Positions 51,300 through 63,879 of a stretch of 64,000 nucleotides of DNA are shown here, piece after piece. The position numbers and the translations under genes are program-made. The number at the start of each line of letters is the position of its first letter. Within the stretch, counting starts at the first letter, position 1. Under the pieces are notes generated by a model. It did no database searches, was not told where the DNA came from, and saw nothing but the letters and a program-made list of their open reading frames with translations. Source of the DNA: Alkalibacterium sp034520745 (GTDB lineage Bacteria; Bacillota; Bacilli; Lactobacillales; Carnobacteriaceae_A); contig JAXHNF010000014.1 of the NCBI GenBank assembly GCA_034520745.1, forward strand, positions 103,645 through 167,644. Reading direction: 5' to 3'.

Positions 51300-53400
51300 A
51301 CATAAAGCAGTCACAGTTGTTAAGAACTCTCCAGTACCTAGGATTTAAAGTCGAAAGAGTAGCTCGGTACGGACTACTCTCGGCTTTTTTATCGAATATT
51401 CAGTCTTTTTTAGATTTTCGAGTAATGACTTAAAATAACAAGACGTAAGCGTTCTCCTTCTACGATTTATCAAAGTGATTTGCCAGATAGCCCAGTATCG
51501 CTAGAGACTGCTATTACAGTAATGCTAAGAGAGAACATTTTCTGCTTGGCATCATCCCATACTGCATGAATTATCAATTCAATTATTTTACCATAGTCAG
51601 TAATTACTGCTATAAATACAGTGATCAGTACCAAGGCTATATTCGTGGCTTTAGAATTTCTGGATAATCTTTTCTAACTTACCTAATAGAATTGCCTTCT
51701 CTACTACAGTAAGGCTTTTTAACTTACTTTACATTATTGTCAATTTCATAAAGTCTTACACTTTCAGGTCTCATCTGGGTAGGACTGAGAAGTTTGCATC
51801 TATATAACCAATGAAATCATTCCCCCTGCTTTGTTATCAAGTTCTCTTTAATTCTTCAATCTCCAATGTATCGCCTCCTACTATATAAAATGATAGCAGA
51901 ATTATACCGATTGCGCCGATAATTATTAGATATTCTCATTATCTTTGGGCTCTTCCAGTAAAGACTTCAACCGCATTCTCGATATACGGGAGGGCCCTTG
52001 CTTCATCGCCACCTTGCCCTATTTTGATTCTTACAGTTAGACTATTAATCAGAATATCATTCATTAGGGTTCCTACAGTTTTATTGATGGTACGCCATTG
52101 TCTCATGGATATAGACTAGTTAAAGAATTGACCATTTGTGTAGCATCTTTGATCGTTATCGCAAGCTGTCTTCAGAACGTTTAAAGTTTTCTCCCCGCTT
52201 CAAACTTATATGTGAAGAGCTTTTTCACGAACCTCCCTTCTCCTAATTCGGGGTCGGCTGCAATCTTGTAAACCGATATGATTTTTTTAACACGTCTAGC
52301 GCTGTTTCATTCCCTGTCGTAAAATTATCTAAAGATATAAAATCCAGTAACATGTAGTTTTACTTGTCTGCGTGACTTCGATACCCCAAGCGAACATCCC
52401 GCATTGACTTGGTGCTCTTAAAGAAATAGACCGTACCTTTCCGGGTGTGCCAGTCTGCATATCCGATGATCACGTTGTTACTATCTGGATGTAAGAGCCC
52501 TTGTTCTATCTGGATTTATCATCAAAGCATACACCAATACTACATGCGGAATCGCTTATCTAATAAACGCTCTCCGGTTTAATTGAAGATAAAAACGATC
52601 GTACTTCCCAATTATTTTCTTCCGTGAAATAACTTTCTACTGAACGGTTATATCTTTACTGGTATGTATCATTTACTATGTCCATTCAAACTGCTGATCA
52701 GTGGACGTATACCAGACCGTACATTATTTCTCCTTCTCATAATTCGGAACTCCGTCGTGCCTATGAACGATAAGCGCTTGTCTATTCTTAGGCTCCAAAT
52801 TCGAGTATTTGTAAACAGTGATTGTCTGGTTTACCAGTAACTGTCTAACCCGAGGAATTTGCTTCGTGTACGTGACTTCTACTTTTAGACTTCCACTGCA
52901 TTTGATTGTTGAGGTCGTAACGCTCTAGGATGAGTCAGGATTTACCATACTTACTTAAATGGGTATTTCTTTGTCTCTAGCCTTCACATACTGCAGTCAC
53001 CGAGACATCTATGTTCGAATTTTAATTATGTACTGAACGAACACGCCCGAATCACTTGCTACTGTACTGATATCCTCACTACTTTCTACTGGGATAAGCT
53101 TACAGAGAGAATAAGCCGGTAAGGTTCAAGATGAGGTGAAAGGATTGCTGAATTGGTGATCGCGTGATCACAGCGTATTGGACTAGAACGTTAGACCCCT
53201 TAATGTTAATAGAGTATACTTATAATCAATCATATGATGTTCCCTTTGAAGATAATTTCAATTGATCAATATGCAAAGCTCCTCAGGAAGTCCGGCTGTT
53301 TTATCAAATGATGGGGGCTAAAATACTTCACCCAAAAGGCTATTCGTACTGCCCCCCTCGAATTACGTCATGCCCTTGGAACATGAAGAGTTGTCATGAA
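51300..53400 (-). other. Arm-2 copy of the damaged phage structural and membrane-protein region
   Basis: Mirror of about 39600-41690. Carries the same islands (for example ALHPDSNN, YADWHTRKGTVYFFKSTKSN) in other frames. No gene limits can be set. Confidence 0.4.
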
Positions 53401-53446
53401 TACACCTGCTTTTAAAAATATAAATGGAATGGAAGATGAATAAGTG

Positions 53447-54296
53447 ATGTTGAATAAATGGTTATTGTCGAAATGGCCGCTAGCGCTTCTGCCTATTATG
53501 CTGCTTGTGAATCAGAAGCATCTGAAGATGTGGAAGAAGAAACAGAAGAGGTTACGTACGGGAAGACGACACTGGGGAAGACGACGATGATGTCGAGGCA
53601 AGCAAAGACGAAACTGAGGAAGTAGTTGAAGATGATCAGGAAGAAGACGGTGACTCACCTGAGCAAAAAGTTGGTGACTGATGTTGTTGAAGAAGATGGA
53701 ATGAAAACGTACCGTTGTAGCAACCAATTATGGAATAAATGAGACTTTAGAAAGTGGTCCGTTACTTCTGTAACTTTACTAAACGCACAAGTGTCACGCC
53801 TTGAACTTGAAGATAGAAGATACTATTGAATATCACTGGTGGCGAATTGAGCTTGTTCCCAATGGTTCCATTTTGGAGCTAGAAGTTTGTCTTCAGCAAT
53901 TTCAGATGAAACTCTAATGCGATCTGCCCAGAACCAAGGTAAGAACTGTTGTACACTAATATCCAGGGAATCAAGTCAGAGGCAGATATATTTATGAGTG
54001 ATTCAGTGGGGATGAGGAGTTTCTATGGCGAAGTGAGCGGGAAAACCGGCGGGATTTCTTTTATGAAGGCAATCCTGAAGAAATCAGCAACGTGAGGTGC
54101 ATCGTGTCGGAAGTGGACTGTCTGAATGGAAACTTTGCAATAATTTCTCAGATGATTTAGAGTTTTCTGTAGGATTTTTAATTGACTATGAAAGTTTAGG
54201 CTTGGGCCTTTTACTTTCAGGAAAAAGAACATACATTCGTTTTTCAAGCTATGAAGGTTACAAAAAGTGGAACGAAAGTTCGCTTTTTATTATTGA
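53447..54296 (+). CDS. Arm-2 copy of the lipoprotein gene, frameshifted
   Basis: Second reading of 38715-39554, now on the + strand. ATG 53447 opens LNKWLLSK, followed by a Cys (AACESEAS in context) and the acidic linker. The last third is the clearest: EGNPEEISN, ISDDLEFSV, FLIDYESLGLGLL, and a stop near 54294. Confidence 0.58.
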
Positions 54297-54303
54297 TAAA
54301 ATA

Positions 54304-54355
54304 AAAACTTCCATCATCCGCCGTCTTATGATGGCAAAATGATGGAAGTTTCCTA
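54304..54355. terminator. Arm-2 copy of the lepA / lipoprotein terminator
   Basis: AAACTTCCATCAT with ATGATGGAAGTTT, mirrored from 38661-38711. Confidence 0.75.
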
Positions 54356-54403
54356 ATTTTTGTAGCAATTTGTCGTATCAAAGTCTGCTGATCACATCAG
54401 CGT

Positions 54404-56232
54404 TTATTCCTCGTCTCGGTTCAGAACGGGCCATGAAGGCTTCCTGCGGATCGTCGACGTTACCCACATTCTTCATGCGTTTCTTCCCTGCTTTTGTTCT
54501 TCAAGAGTTTACTGGCGACGGGTCACGTCGCCACCGTAAAGTTTAGCTGTTACATCTTTACGGTAAGCTTTAACGGTTGAACGCGGCAACGATGCTCTGA
54601 CCGATGGTTGCCTGGATAGGGATCTCAAACTGCTGTCTTGGGATCGTCTTTTCAGCTGTTCAACGACCGAACGTCCGCGTTCATATGAAAACTCCTTGTG
54701 AACGATGAAGCTCAGTGCATCCACTGTTTCACCGTGAATGAGGATATCCATTCACCAGATTGCTCGCACGGTAGCCGGCTTCTTTGTAATCCAGTGAAGC
54801 ATAGCCTTTCGTGCTCGATTTCAGGCGGTCAAAGAAGTCATAGACGATTTCTGAAAGCGGGATATTGTAGACCACATTCACCCTGACATCGTCAAGGTAT
54901 TCCATCGTCAGGAATTCGCCGCGTTTGCGCTGGGATATTTCCATAACCGCGCCCACGTAATCGTTTGGAACAGTGATCGTCGCTTTGACGTAAGGTTCTT
55001 CGATGCGATTCGATTTCCTGAGGTTCAGGCATCTCTGACGGGTTCGAGACCGTCATGGACTCCCCGTCCGTCTTATTGATTTTATAGATAACAGATGGTG
55101 CTGTTGTGATCAGGTCAAGGTTGAATTCACGCTCAAGACGTTCCTGGACGACATCCATGTGGAGCATGCCCAAGAAGCCGCAGCGGAAGCCGAACCCTAA
55201 GGCTTGAGACGTCTCCGCTTCGTACTGGAGTGCCGCATCATTCAGCTGCAGGCGTTCGAGTGCTTCTCTCAGATCTTCATATTTGGAAGAATCGGTCGGA
55301 TACATCCCGCAAAAGACCATCGGATTCATGTCGACGGTATCCCGGAAGTGCTTTATCTGTCGGGTTGTTCGCTCAGGTTACTGTATCCCCGACACGAGTG
55401 TCACGGACCGTTTTAAATCTCGCTGTGACATAGCCGACGTCTCCGACCATCAGATATTCACGTTCGATGGGTTTCAGGTGGAAAAACGCCTACTTCTGTC
55501 ACTTCAAATTTCTTGCCGTTGCTCATCAGCTGGATGGTATCGCCTTTTTTGAGCACGCCATCCATCACTCGAATACTCAGTACGACTCCTCTGTAGGCGT
55601 CATAGGCCGAATCAAAAATCAGTGCTTTCAGCGGATTGTCGATGTCCCCTTCAGGTGCAGGGACTTTCTCGACGATCTGTTCCAGTATCTCCTCGATACC
55701 GATGCCTGCTTTTGCACTCGTTAAAATAGCTTCGCTAGCATCCAGTCCGATAACGTCTTCCACTTCAGTCCGCACACGTTCCGGATAGGCGGCAGGCAGA
55801 TCGATCTTGCTTGATGACAGGTAAAATTTCGAGGTCGTTTTCCAAAGCCAGATAGACATTGGCCAAGCGTCTGCGCTTTCGACGCCCTGTGCTGCATCAA
55901 CGACCAGTACGGCCCCTTCACAGGCTGCCAGACTCCGTGATACCTCATAGGTAAAGTCCACATGACCCGGGGTGTCGATCAGGTGCAGGATATACGTTTC
56001 ACCGTTTTTCGCATTATAGATGACTTCCACTGTGTTCAGTTTGATGGTGATGCCGCGTTCGCGCTCAAGGTCCATCGAATCAAGCAGCTGTTCCTGCATT
56101 TCTCTGTCGGCAACGGTATGCGTCAATTGTAAAATACGGTCGGCAAGGGTCGATTTTCCCGTGATCGATATGGGCAATGATCGAAAAGTTTCTGATCTGT
56201 TTCTGTCGTGCTCTTGCTTGTTTTTTATCCAT
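54404..56232 (-). CDS. lepA: Arm-2 copy of lepA, frameshifted
   Basis: Mirror of 36762-38606. Longer clean stretches here include the 145-codon piece from MNPMVFCGMYPTDSS and the 239-codon N-terminal piece through ILEQIVEKVPAPEGD, which repairs the breaks of arm 1 near 37300-37470. G-domain start reads HIDHGKS only after one repaired base near 56160. Confidence 0.93.
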
Positions 56233-56881
56233 TTCTCTGTTTCCTCATTCCTCTAAAACATTCCTTACTATTATACCAACAATGAGACCGAGTACAACGT
56301 CTTTCAAGAAGACGGTTCTTCGTCAAGTAACGTTGGTAAAGAATAATCGACAATATTTATATACCTTCTGTAACTCATGCCTTTTGAGCTATAGCAAGGT
56401 GTTTTTTAGGACGCCAATTATAAACATACAGTACAGATTGTTCCGGTAATTAGAAAGTAATGGCATCGACGTAAGTGTTGAAAAGCACTATCTTCAACAG
56501 TTACGGCTACCCTTCATGATCGAGCGTACCGAAGTCGGGGCTGGTTTGACAGTTTGGATCATGGTAATGTGGTGGAAAGTGTCGAAGAGGGCTGTGTTCG
56601 GTAATTAGGGTAACCTATGCTCAGACTAACGACCGAAGGTACAGTGACTTCGACACTTTGAACAGTTAGTACGGGCTAAGTACCAGAGAGCAATTCGGTA
56701 CTTACAGCCCTTAACTGAAGATCAAAAGACCGAAAGAACAGGAAATCCAACAATTTCAAGTATAAACAGCTGAATATTATATCTGACTCGTGAGAGCAGA
56801 CAGAAGGACGCGGAGCACCAGCAAGAAGACAAAAAGAAGGGAAGGCTCATTTTGTGTGATGAGACTGTTCCCTTCTTCGAC
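56233..56881. other. Arm-2 copy of the hairpin-rich lepA upstream region
   Basis: Mirror of 36105-36761. Contains AAAGTGTCGAAG / CTTCGACACTTT and the AAGTACC / GGTACTT hairpin again, plus the dnaJ terminator (AGAAGGGAA / TTCCCTTCT) near 56835-56877. Confidence 0.6.
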
Positions 56882-58034
56882 TTACTTTTTATCTTTAAAG
56901 GCGTCCTTTTCTTCGAAGAAAGAACTGTCGCCTTGCTCCAACTACATTATCGTAGTCGCTGGCTTCGGCGAATTTTCTCAAGTGTTCTGCCTGATCCTGC
57001 GTCAGTTTGTCCGGTACGACCACCTTGACTTTGATATGCTGGTCCCCGTTGCCGGTCCCCCGCAGGCGCGGCGCACCTTTCCCTCTTAAGCGGAAAGTCG
57101 TCCCGGCTGTGTTCCGGCTGGGATCTTGAACTTCACTTTGCCGTGTACTGTGGGCACTTCGAGTTCGTCTCCCAAAGTCGCCTGGACCATATTGATCGGC
57201 AGCTCATAATGAGATTTCAGATCCTCTGCGTTCAATGCTTTAGACGCTTTCACTCTGAAGATCACATAGAGATCGCCGTAAGGTCCGCCGTTTTCACCGG
57301 CATCGCCCTGATTCTGAAGACGCATCTGATTGCCGTCCTCGACACCGGCTGGGACTGTGACTTTGACCGAATGCTGCTGTTTGGTATGGCCTTCTCCGTG
57401 ACAGACCGGACATTCTTCCTTGATCTCTTTCCCGGTCCCGTTACATGTCGGACACACCTGCTGGGTCATGACACGACCAAAAGGTGTATTCCTTTCCGCA
57501 TTGACCGTTCCGGCACCGTGACAGGTCGAACAGGTCTGCGGGCTTGTCCCCGGCTTTGCACCACTGCCGTTACAGTTATCGCACTCTTCTTCACGGTCAA
57601 GCGGATCGTCGTTTCTTTACCGAAACAGCTTCCTCGAATTCAAGGTCCATCACATACTGCAGGTCCTCACCCTGACGCGGAGCATTCGGGTTCCGACGTC
57701 TTCCGCCGCCTCCGAAGAACTGGTCGAAGATATTTCAAACCGCCGCGCGGCTCAAAGCCGGCTCCAGAACCTCCAAATCCGCCGCCGAAGCCACCGCCGC
57801 CGAAGTTCGGATCAGTGGACGCATGACCATACTGGTCGTAGGCGGCACGTTTCTGTTCGTCGCTTAACACTTCATACGCTTCAGATATTTTTTTGAACTT
57901 GTCTTCTGCATTCGATTCTTTATTGATATCCGGATGATATTTCTTGAAAGCTTGCGGTAAGCTTTTTTATTTCTTCTTGAGATAGCATATCTCATACACC
58001 AAGCAGGTCATCAGAAATCTTCTTTCTGAGCCAT
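56882..58034 (-). CDS. dnaJ: Arm-2 copy of dnaJ, frameshifted
   Basis: Mirror of 34942-36104. The zinc region (CPTCNGTGKEIKEECPVCHG) and the C-terminal domain read more continuously here; the J domain and Gly/Phe linker are broken. Confidence 0.93.
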
Positions 58035-58104
58035 AGTATTCCTCCATCATTGTAGTCATTCGAGTTAAACGTTTATCGGACGTTGACGAAGGTCGCAATA
58101 GGAT

Positions 58105-58153
58105 ACCAAAAAGAAAGAAAGCACTTGTTGAAACGTCGGAATAAGTGCTTTCT
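58105..58153 (-). terminator. Arm-2 copy of the dnaK-dnaJ terminator
   Basis: AGAAAGCACTT / AAGTGCTTTCT, same stem as 34822-34859. Confidence 0.8.
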
Positions 58154-58161
58154 CCTTTTCG

Positions 58162-58318
58162 AATATCTGAGATCGATAAAAATCATTATCAATACAATAA
58201 TTGTCTAGCGATTAAGTCTGAATCCCAAAAGTAACCACGGTCGCCTGTGCTCCCCTGTACTGTTCACCACCATACATGTTTCCACAATTTTCAGAGTAAA
58301 CGGCTTATATCGCTTTTC
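58162..58318. other. Block present only in arm 2, between dnaK stop and terminator
   Basis: Arm 1 has about 70 bases here (34752-34821). Arm 2 has about 157 bases with no recognisable similarity to them, for example TAACCACGGTCGCCTGTGCTC. No open frame of note. Origin unknown: inserted foreign read sequence, or a real difference between two DNA molecules. Confidence 0.6.
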
Positions 58319-60177
58319 TTATTCTCTATTTTCTTCGTCGTCTACTTCTTCAAAGTCTGCATCTACAACATCTTCTGAAGAATCGCCCTCGCTGACTGGC
58401 CAGCTTCTGCCCCTTCAGCTTGCTGCTGTGCTGCAGCTTGTTCATATAATTTAACTGACATTTCCTGAACGGTTTCAGCCTCAATGCATCACGTTTTTGC
58501 TTTGATTTCTTCAGTATCGTCGTTCTCCCAGAGCCGCTTTCAGTTCATCACGTGCGTCTTCGGCTTTCTTCGACGTCTGCTTCGTCCCTTTACCTTCTAA
58601 ATCTTTCAAGGTTTTGTCGATCTGGAAGACTAGCTGATCAGCTTCGTTACGCAGTTCGACTTCTTCTTTACGCTGTTTGTCTGCTTCCAGCATCTTCTTC
58701 TGCTTCTTTGACCATGCGTTCGATATCCTTCATCACTGACAAGCCGGAAGATGACTTTGATCGTGATTTTCTGTTCTTTACCTGTACCTAGTCTTTCGGG
58801 ACACATTGACAATACCGTTTTTATCCGATATCGAAGGGATGCTTCGATTTGAGGAACGCCACGTGGTGCTGGTGGAATATCCGTCAACTGGAAGCGTCCA
58901 AGTGTTTTGTTGTCTTTAGCCATTGGACGTTCACCTTGCAGGACGTGTACATCTACAGCTGGCTGGTTGTCTGCAGCTGTCGAGAAGACTTGTGATTTAC
59001 TTGTCGGGATCGTCGTATTACGGTCGATCAGTTTAGTAAATACGCCGCCCATTGTTTCGATACCTAATGATAATGGTGTGACGTCAAGCAAGACGATATC
59101 TTTAACGTCTCCTGAGATAACGCCGCCTTGAATGGCAGCACCCATAGCGACAACTTCGTCCGGGTTCACTGAACGGTTAGGTTCTTTACCTGTTTCTTTT
59201 TTAACAGTCTCAACAACTGCCGGGATACGTGTGGATCCACCGACTAAGATGACTTCATCGATATCAGACTGTGACAGTCCGGCATCTTTCAGTGCCTGAC
59301 GAACGGGCTGTTTCGTACGTTCAACCAGGCTGTCAGTGATCTCGTCAAACTTAGCACGTGTAAGCGTGATTTCCAGAGTGGAATGGACCAGAATCGCCGG
59401 CACTGATGAACGGCAGGCTGATCTGTGTCTGAGAAACACCTGACAAGTCTTTTTTCGCTTTTTCAGCTGCATCTTTCAAACGCTGAACGGCCATTTTATC
59501 TTTAGATAAGTCGACGCCGTTTTCTTTTTTGAATTCTGCAACCAGGTAGTCGATGATTTTCTCGTCAAAGTCATCCCCACCAAGGTGATTGTCACCGGCA
59601 GTAGCCATAACTTCAAAGACACCGTCGCCTAATTCAAGGATCGATACGTCAAATGTACCGCCACCTAAGTCGAAGACCAGTATTTCTTCGTCTTTATCCA
59701 CTTTGTCCAAACCATAAGCCAGTGATGCGAGCAGTCGGCTCATTGACGATACGGTCAACTTCGAGACCGGCGATCTTGCCGGCATCTTTGGTTGCCTGAC
59801 GCTGTGTAGTCATTGAAATATGCAGGGACCTGTGATGACAGCATTGGTCACTGGCTCTCCCAGATAATCTTCAGCGTAGTCTTTGATGTGCTGTAAAATG
59901 AATGCAGAAATTTGTTGTGGTGAATACTTTTTGCCTTCTGCTTCCACTTCATAGTCTTCACCCATGTGACGTTTGATCGAGCTGATCGTGTTGGGGTTGG
60001 TGATTGCCTGACGTTTAGCTACCTCACCGACCTGCACTTCGCCATTTTTGAATGAAACAACAGAAGGTGTCGTACGATTCCCTTCTTTGTTGGGGATGAT
60101 TTTTGCTTCTCCGCCTTCTAAAACGGATACTGCTGAGTTTGTTGTTCCTAAGTCAATACCTATGATTTTTCCCACAT
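58319..60177 (-). CDS. dnaK: Arm-2 copy of dnaK, frameshifted
   Basis: Mirror of 32906-34751. An extra T after the start codon (ATGTGGGAAAAATC) disrupts frame. IGIDLGTTNSAVSVL, FDLGGGTFDVSIL and VILVGGSTRIPAV are clean. Breaks near 59815, 59735, 59385, 58850 and later differ from arm 1, as expected for independent read errors. Confidence 0.94.
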
Positions 60178-60204
60178 GATTTATCTCACCTTTACAATTT
60201 TATT

Positions 60205-60767
60205 TTATAGTGTTACAGATACTTTTGCAGCGCGCAGGACGCGGTCATGCAGTTTGTATCCTTTTTCAAAAACCTGAGCCACTTCATTGCTTTCCTGACC
60301 TTCATTAGCCGGGACCTGTGTATCAGGCTTCGTCGATAATCAGGATCGAATGGCGTCGCCAAGCGGATCGATCACTTCGATGCCTTCGTCTTTAAAGGCC
60401 TGAAGGAAACTGTTATAGTACCATTTCGATACCTTTTTTCAGGCTTTGGCCTGCTTCAGTATCCGCTTCGATCGTCAGTGCACGCTCCAGATTGTCCAGT
60501 ACAGGAACAAGTTTCTGTGCGAGTGACTGCGAACTGTACTTCAGGAGATCCTGACGTTCACGCTGATTTCGCTTGCGTATTAGCCAGTTCAGCCTGCAGT
60601 CTCAAGTAACGGTCAGTCGTTTCATCCAGTTCCTTGTAGACTTTTTCAAGCTCAGTCTGATCCGTTTCTTCTGATGAGTCGTTTGCTTCAGCTTCCTCTT
60701 CAGTACTCACGGTTTCTTCAGCTTCTGCTTTTTCTGTCCTGCTCGCGCTGATTTTCTTTTCTTTCAA
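60205..60767 (-). CDS. grpE: Arm-2 copy of grpE, frameshifted
   Basis: Mirror of 32319-32878. From TTG 60767 the frame runs straight through the acidic tail, supporting TTG as the real start. It breaks near 60580 and again downstream. Confidence 0.9.
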
Positions 60768-60787
60768 GGTTATTCCTCATTTCCTGA

Positions 60788-61818
60788 TTATTCCTAAATA
60801 ATACTCCAGTAGCGTATGTGTCAACTGCTTTCTGAATACATCCAGTACACCAAACGTTTCATCATAAGCCATACTCGTCGGACCAAGGATCGCGATGATC
60901 CCTTTGCCATAATTGGTCACGTTGTAGGTGGTGGTGACCAGACTGAATTCTTTCAGTAAGTCATGATTGATCTCGTCACCTATCCGGACGACCGAAATCA
61001 TCATTGATCTGATCGACCAGCGCATACAGATCACTGCTGCTGTCCAGCATCGTATATAGTGATTTCAGTTTCTGCGTGTCGATATTCTCAGAAAAATCCA
61101 GTATGTTCAACTTGCCGGAAATATGATGTCTTGACTCAGTGGATTCCTTGAATACTGATTCGATGGACAAGAACATTTCCGCCGCATTTGAGGCATATTT
61201 TCTAATGAGAAACGGGATATCCCGCTGCAGCTTCACTGCGACGTCCGTAGAGGTATGACCGACTAATGTTGATTGAAAGATATTCGTCACTTTGACCAGA
61301 TCTGATTCATCGATCGTCTTAGGCATGCGAAATACCTTGTTTTCGATCGTGCCTTTATCGGTCTGGATTATGGCCGTCACATGATTGTCATTCAGAGCCA
61401 GCAGCCTGAAACCTGTCAGACGGCTCGTCTCTGCTTTTGGCCCCAGCACGATGGCTGTATAGTGAGTCAGATCGGACAACAACTGTGCAGACTGATGCAT
61501 GATATCATCCATCTGCTTCACGTGATTTCCCAGGACTTCACTGATCGTGTTCAGCTTGTCCTGCGTCACTTCCTGAGGCTGGACGAGATGGTCGATATAA
61601 AACCGGTACCCTTTCAGCGAAGGCGCTCTTCCTGAAGAAGAATGCGTTTTTTGAATGAATCCGAGTTTCTCAAGCTGGCTCAGTTCATTTCTGATCGTTG
61701 CCGAACTTGCTTCCATACCCGTTTCGATCAGGATGGTCTTTGAACCGATCGGCTGACCTGTTGATGTATACAGTCGAATGAGCGCATCTCAAATAACTAA
61801 TTGTCTCTTTGTTAACAT
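60788..61818 (-). CDS. hrcA: Arm-2 copy of hrcA, frameshifted
   Basis: Mirror of the intact 31270-32298. Most of the protein reads in one frame (61716-60976); a break near 61790 removes the start and one near 61000 the end. Arm 1 shows the gene is whole in the genome. Confidence 0.94.
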
Positions 61819-61913
61819 GTGTTATCACTCCCTGATGCATCATGCATCATTAGAGACTAGGCAAAAGCACACCAGCTGTTCGTATACTTCAGGTACTCTG
61901 AGCTTTCATTAAA

Positions 61914-61940
61914 TTAGCACTCGAAGGTTTCGAGTGCTAA
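61914..61940. promoter_or_regulatory. Arm-2 copy of the CIRCE operator
   Basis: TTAGCACTC-N9-GAGTGCTAA, mirrored from 31148-31174 with an identical spacer when read on the opposite strand. Confidence 0.95.
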
Positions 61941-61981
61941 CACAACTATAATTTAACAAATCTGACCATTACTGTCAAGAT

Positions 61982-62945
61982 TTAAATCTGATTTATTTTG
62001 ACCTTTGCCAAACTTTCTTTAGCATCCAGTTCGTCCTGATCCAGTCTTTCGATCAGTTCTTCCACAAGAATTGAACTTGATTTCATCTCTCAGATAGTCG
62101 ACCCATTTCACTTTGACATCTTCACCGTAAATATCCTCACTGAAATCGAAGATATGTACTTCAATGGAATCACTTGGCCGGTGACCAAATGTCGGGTTGT
62201 ATCCGATCGAAGCCATCCCGTCCAGCCATTCATCATTGACCCAAAATTTCACGGCATAGACCCCGCGCTTGGGAACCATGACATAGGGATGAGGGTAGAT
62301 GTTAGCTGTCAGGATAGCCGAGGTCCCTGCCTCTTGCATCTCCGTGTATGACGAAGCCGCTGGTCTCATAAATGTACCCAAGCAGTTCATTCGCCTGATC
62401 GATCTTGCCTTCGCTGATATACCTTCGAATCCGTGTGGAACTGATTTTGTCTTCTTCATCCACTTTTTTATCCACTTTGATGATATCGAACCGGTCTCTG
62501 CCATATTTATACAGGGTATTCATGTTCGCCTGAGCGGCTTTCCCGTATGTGTAGTCAAAGCCGGCTACAACCACTTTGCGGCGTGCCAGTCAACCGATAT
62601 ACTGATCGACGAATTCCTGAGAGAGACAAACCGCCGAATTTGGCAGTGAAATCGACTTCGTACAATATATCTACACCGAGATCACGGAAGATCTGTTCTT
62701 TCCGGTCCAAGGGAGTCAGATGGTGTGCTTGTCCGGATCGAAACTGCGGTAACACAAAAGCCGGATGGCGGTTGAATGTCATAACAGCACATTTCAGTCC
62801 TCTTTCTCTAGCGACCTCGATCCCTTTCTCAACGACGGCCTGATGCCCCCGGTGCACACCGTCGGAGAAAACCCAGGACCAGAACGATATCTTCTTTAAC
62901 TATTTCTTCTTTCTTATATGGATGATGGATCCTTCTTATATCCAT
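61982..62945 (-). CDS. ribF: Arm-2 copy of ribF, frameshifted
   Basis: Mirror of the intact 30150-31106. Breaks near 62870, 62740, 62590, 62305 and 62065. All conserved blocks are present in pieces. Confidence 0.93.
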
Positions 62946-62947
62946 CT

Positions 62948-63879
62948 CTACACCACCAATTCATTCGCAAAACTTTTGCCAGGTTTAATGTACTCTGTTT
63001 TTGTCGGATGGACCTTGTATATTGCCGCGGCCATATCCCTGTAATATAAAACGACTTCCTCTTCGTCTAGCTTTCCATGTAGCTCCTGCGGTCCAGAACA
63101 CTCCCGTTTTTAACTTGCCGGTATTCTTCTGACGACAGATCATACCGCGGCATCTGGAAGTGCCCGCTCAAGAGGAAAGATGCAGGAACTGATGTCTTCT
63201 TTATCAGGACGAGCTCCTGAACCTGAGTTAAAGTGAGGGCCTCTGAGCGGCTGCAGAAGCCGCTGCTGGCCTCTCTTGTCAGGTCAGACATGTGAGACGG
63301 GTATTCCAGTTTTCTCCCGACATCGACTGCCGCGTCCTGACGTATGTGCCTTTGCCGCAGACGACTTTAAACGTGAAGGAAAGTGTCTCTTCTTCCGGAT
63401 CTCTTTTTACCGCTGACGTCCGGTCAAAGGGATGAGAATCATGGCTTCTCGTGATGGACGGTCGATGACTTTGCCTTCTCTGGCATATTCGTATAACCGT
63501 CGACCCTTTACTTTTACGGCCGAGATACATCGGAGGCGTTTGAGTGATCAGGCCGCTGAAATCAGACAACGTTCGGTCGATGTCTTCTTCATCAATTGTC
63601 TGATCTGCCAGGTTTTCTTTCCACGACCTCACCCGAACGGTCTTTTGTGGTGGTCGAATAACCGAAGGTGATCTCACCGGTGTACACTTTTTTGGAATCC
63701 ATCATGTGCTCGATTAGCCTTGGTTGCTTTCCCGATCGCTACGGGCAGTACACCTGTCGACATCCGGATCCAGTGTGCCGGAATGGCCGATCTGTCGTTT
63801 TAGGATTTTTCTCAGCTTGAAGACACAGTCATGGCTTGTCAGTTCCTCGTTCTTTCCATATAGGTAATAACCCTTCCAT
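62948..63879 (-). CDS. truB: Arm-2 copy of truB, frameshifted
   Basis: Mirror of 29224-30147. HSGTLDPDVD survives near 63780; several breaks. The reverse frame ending ...NELVV at TAG 62950-62948 supports the shorter C-terminus proposed for arm 1. Confidence 0.92.

Noticed and set aside
39000..54000. CRISPR array or tRNA cluster in the AT-rich accessory region
   Set aside because: No regularly spaced repeats and no tRNA-like cloverleaf or CCA ends were seen, though the error rate limits the search.
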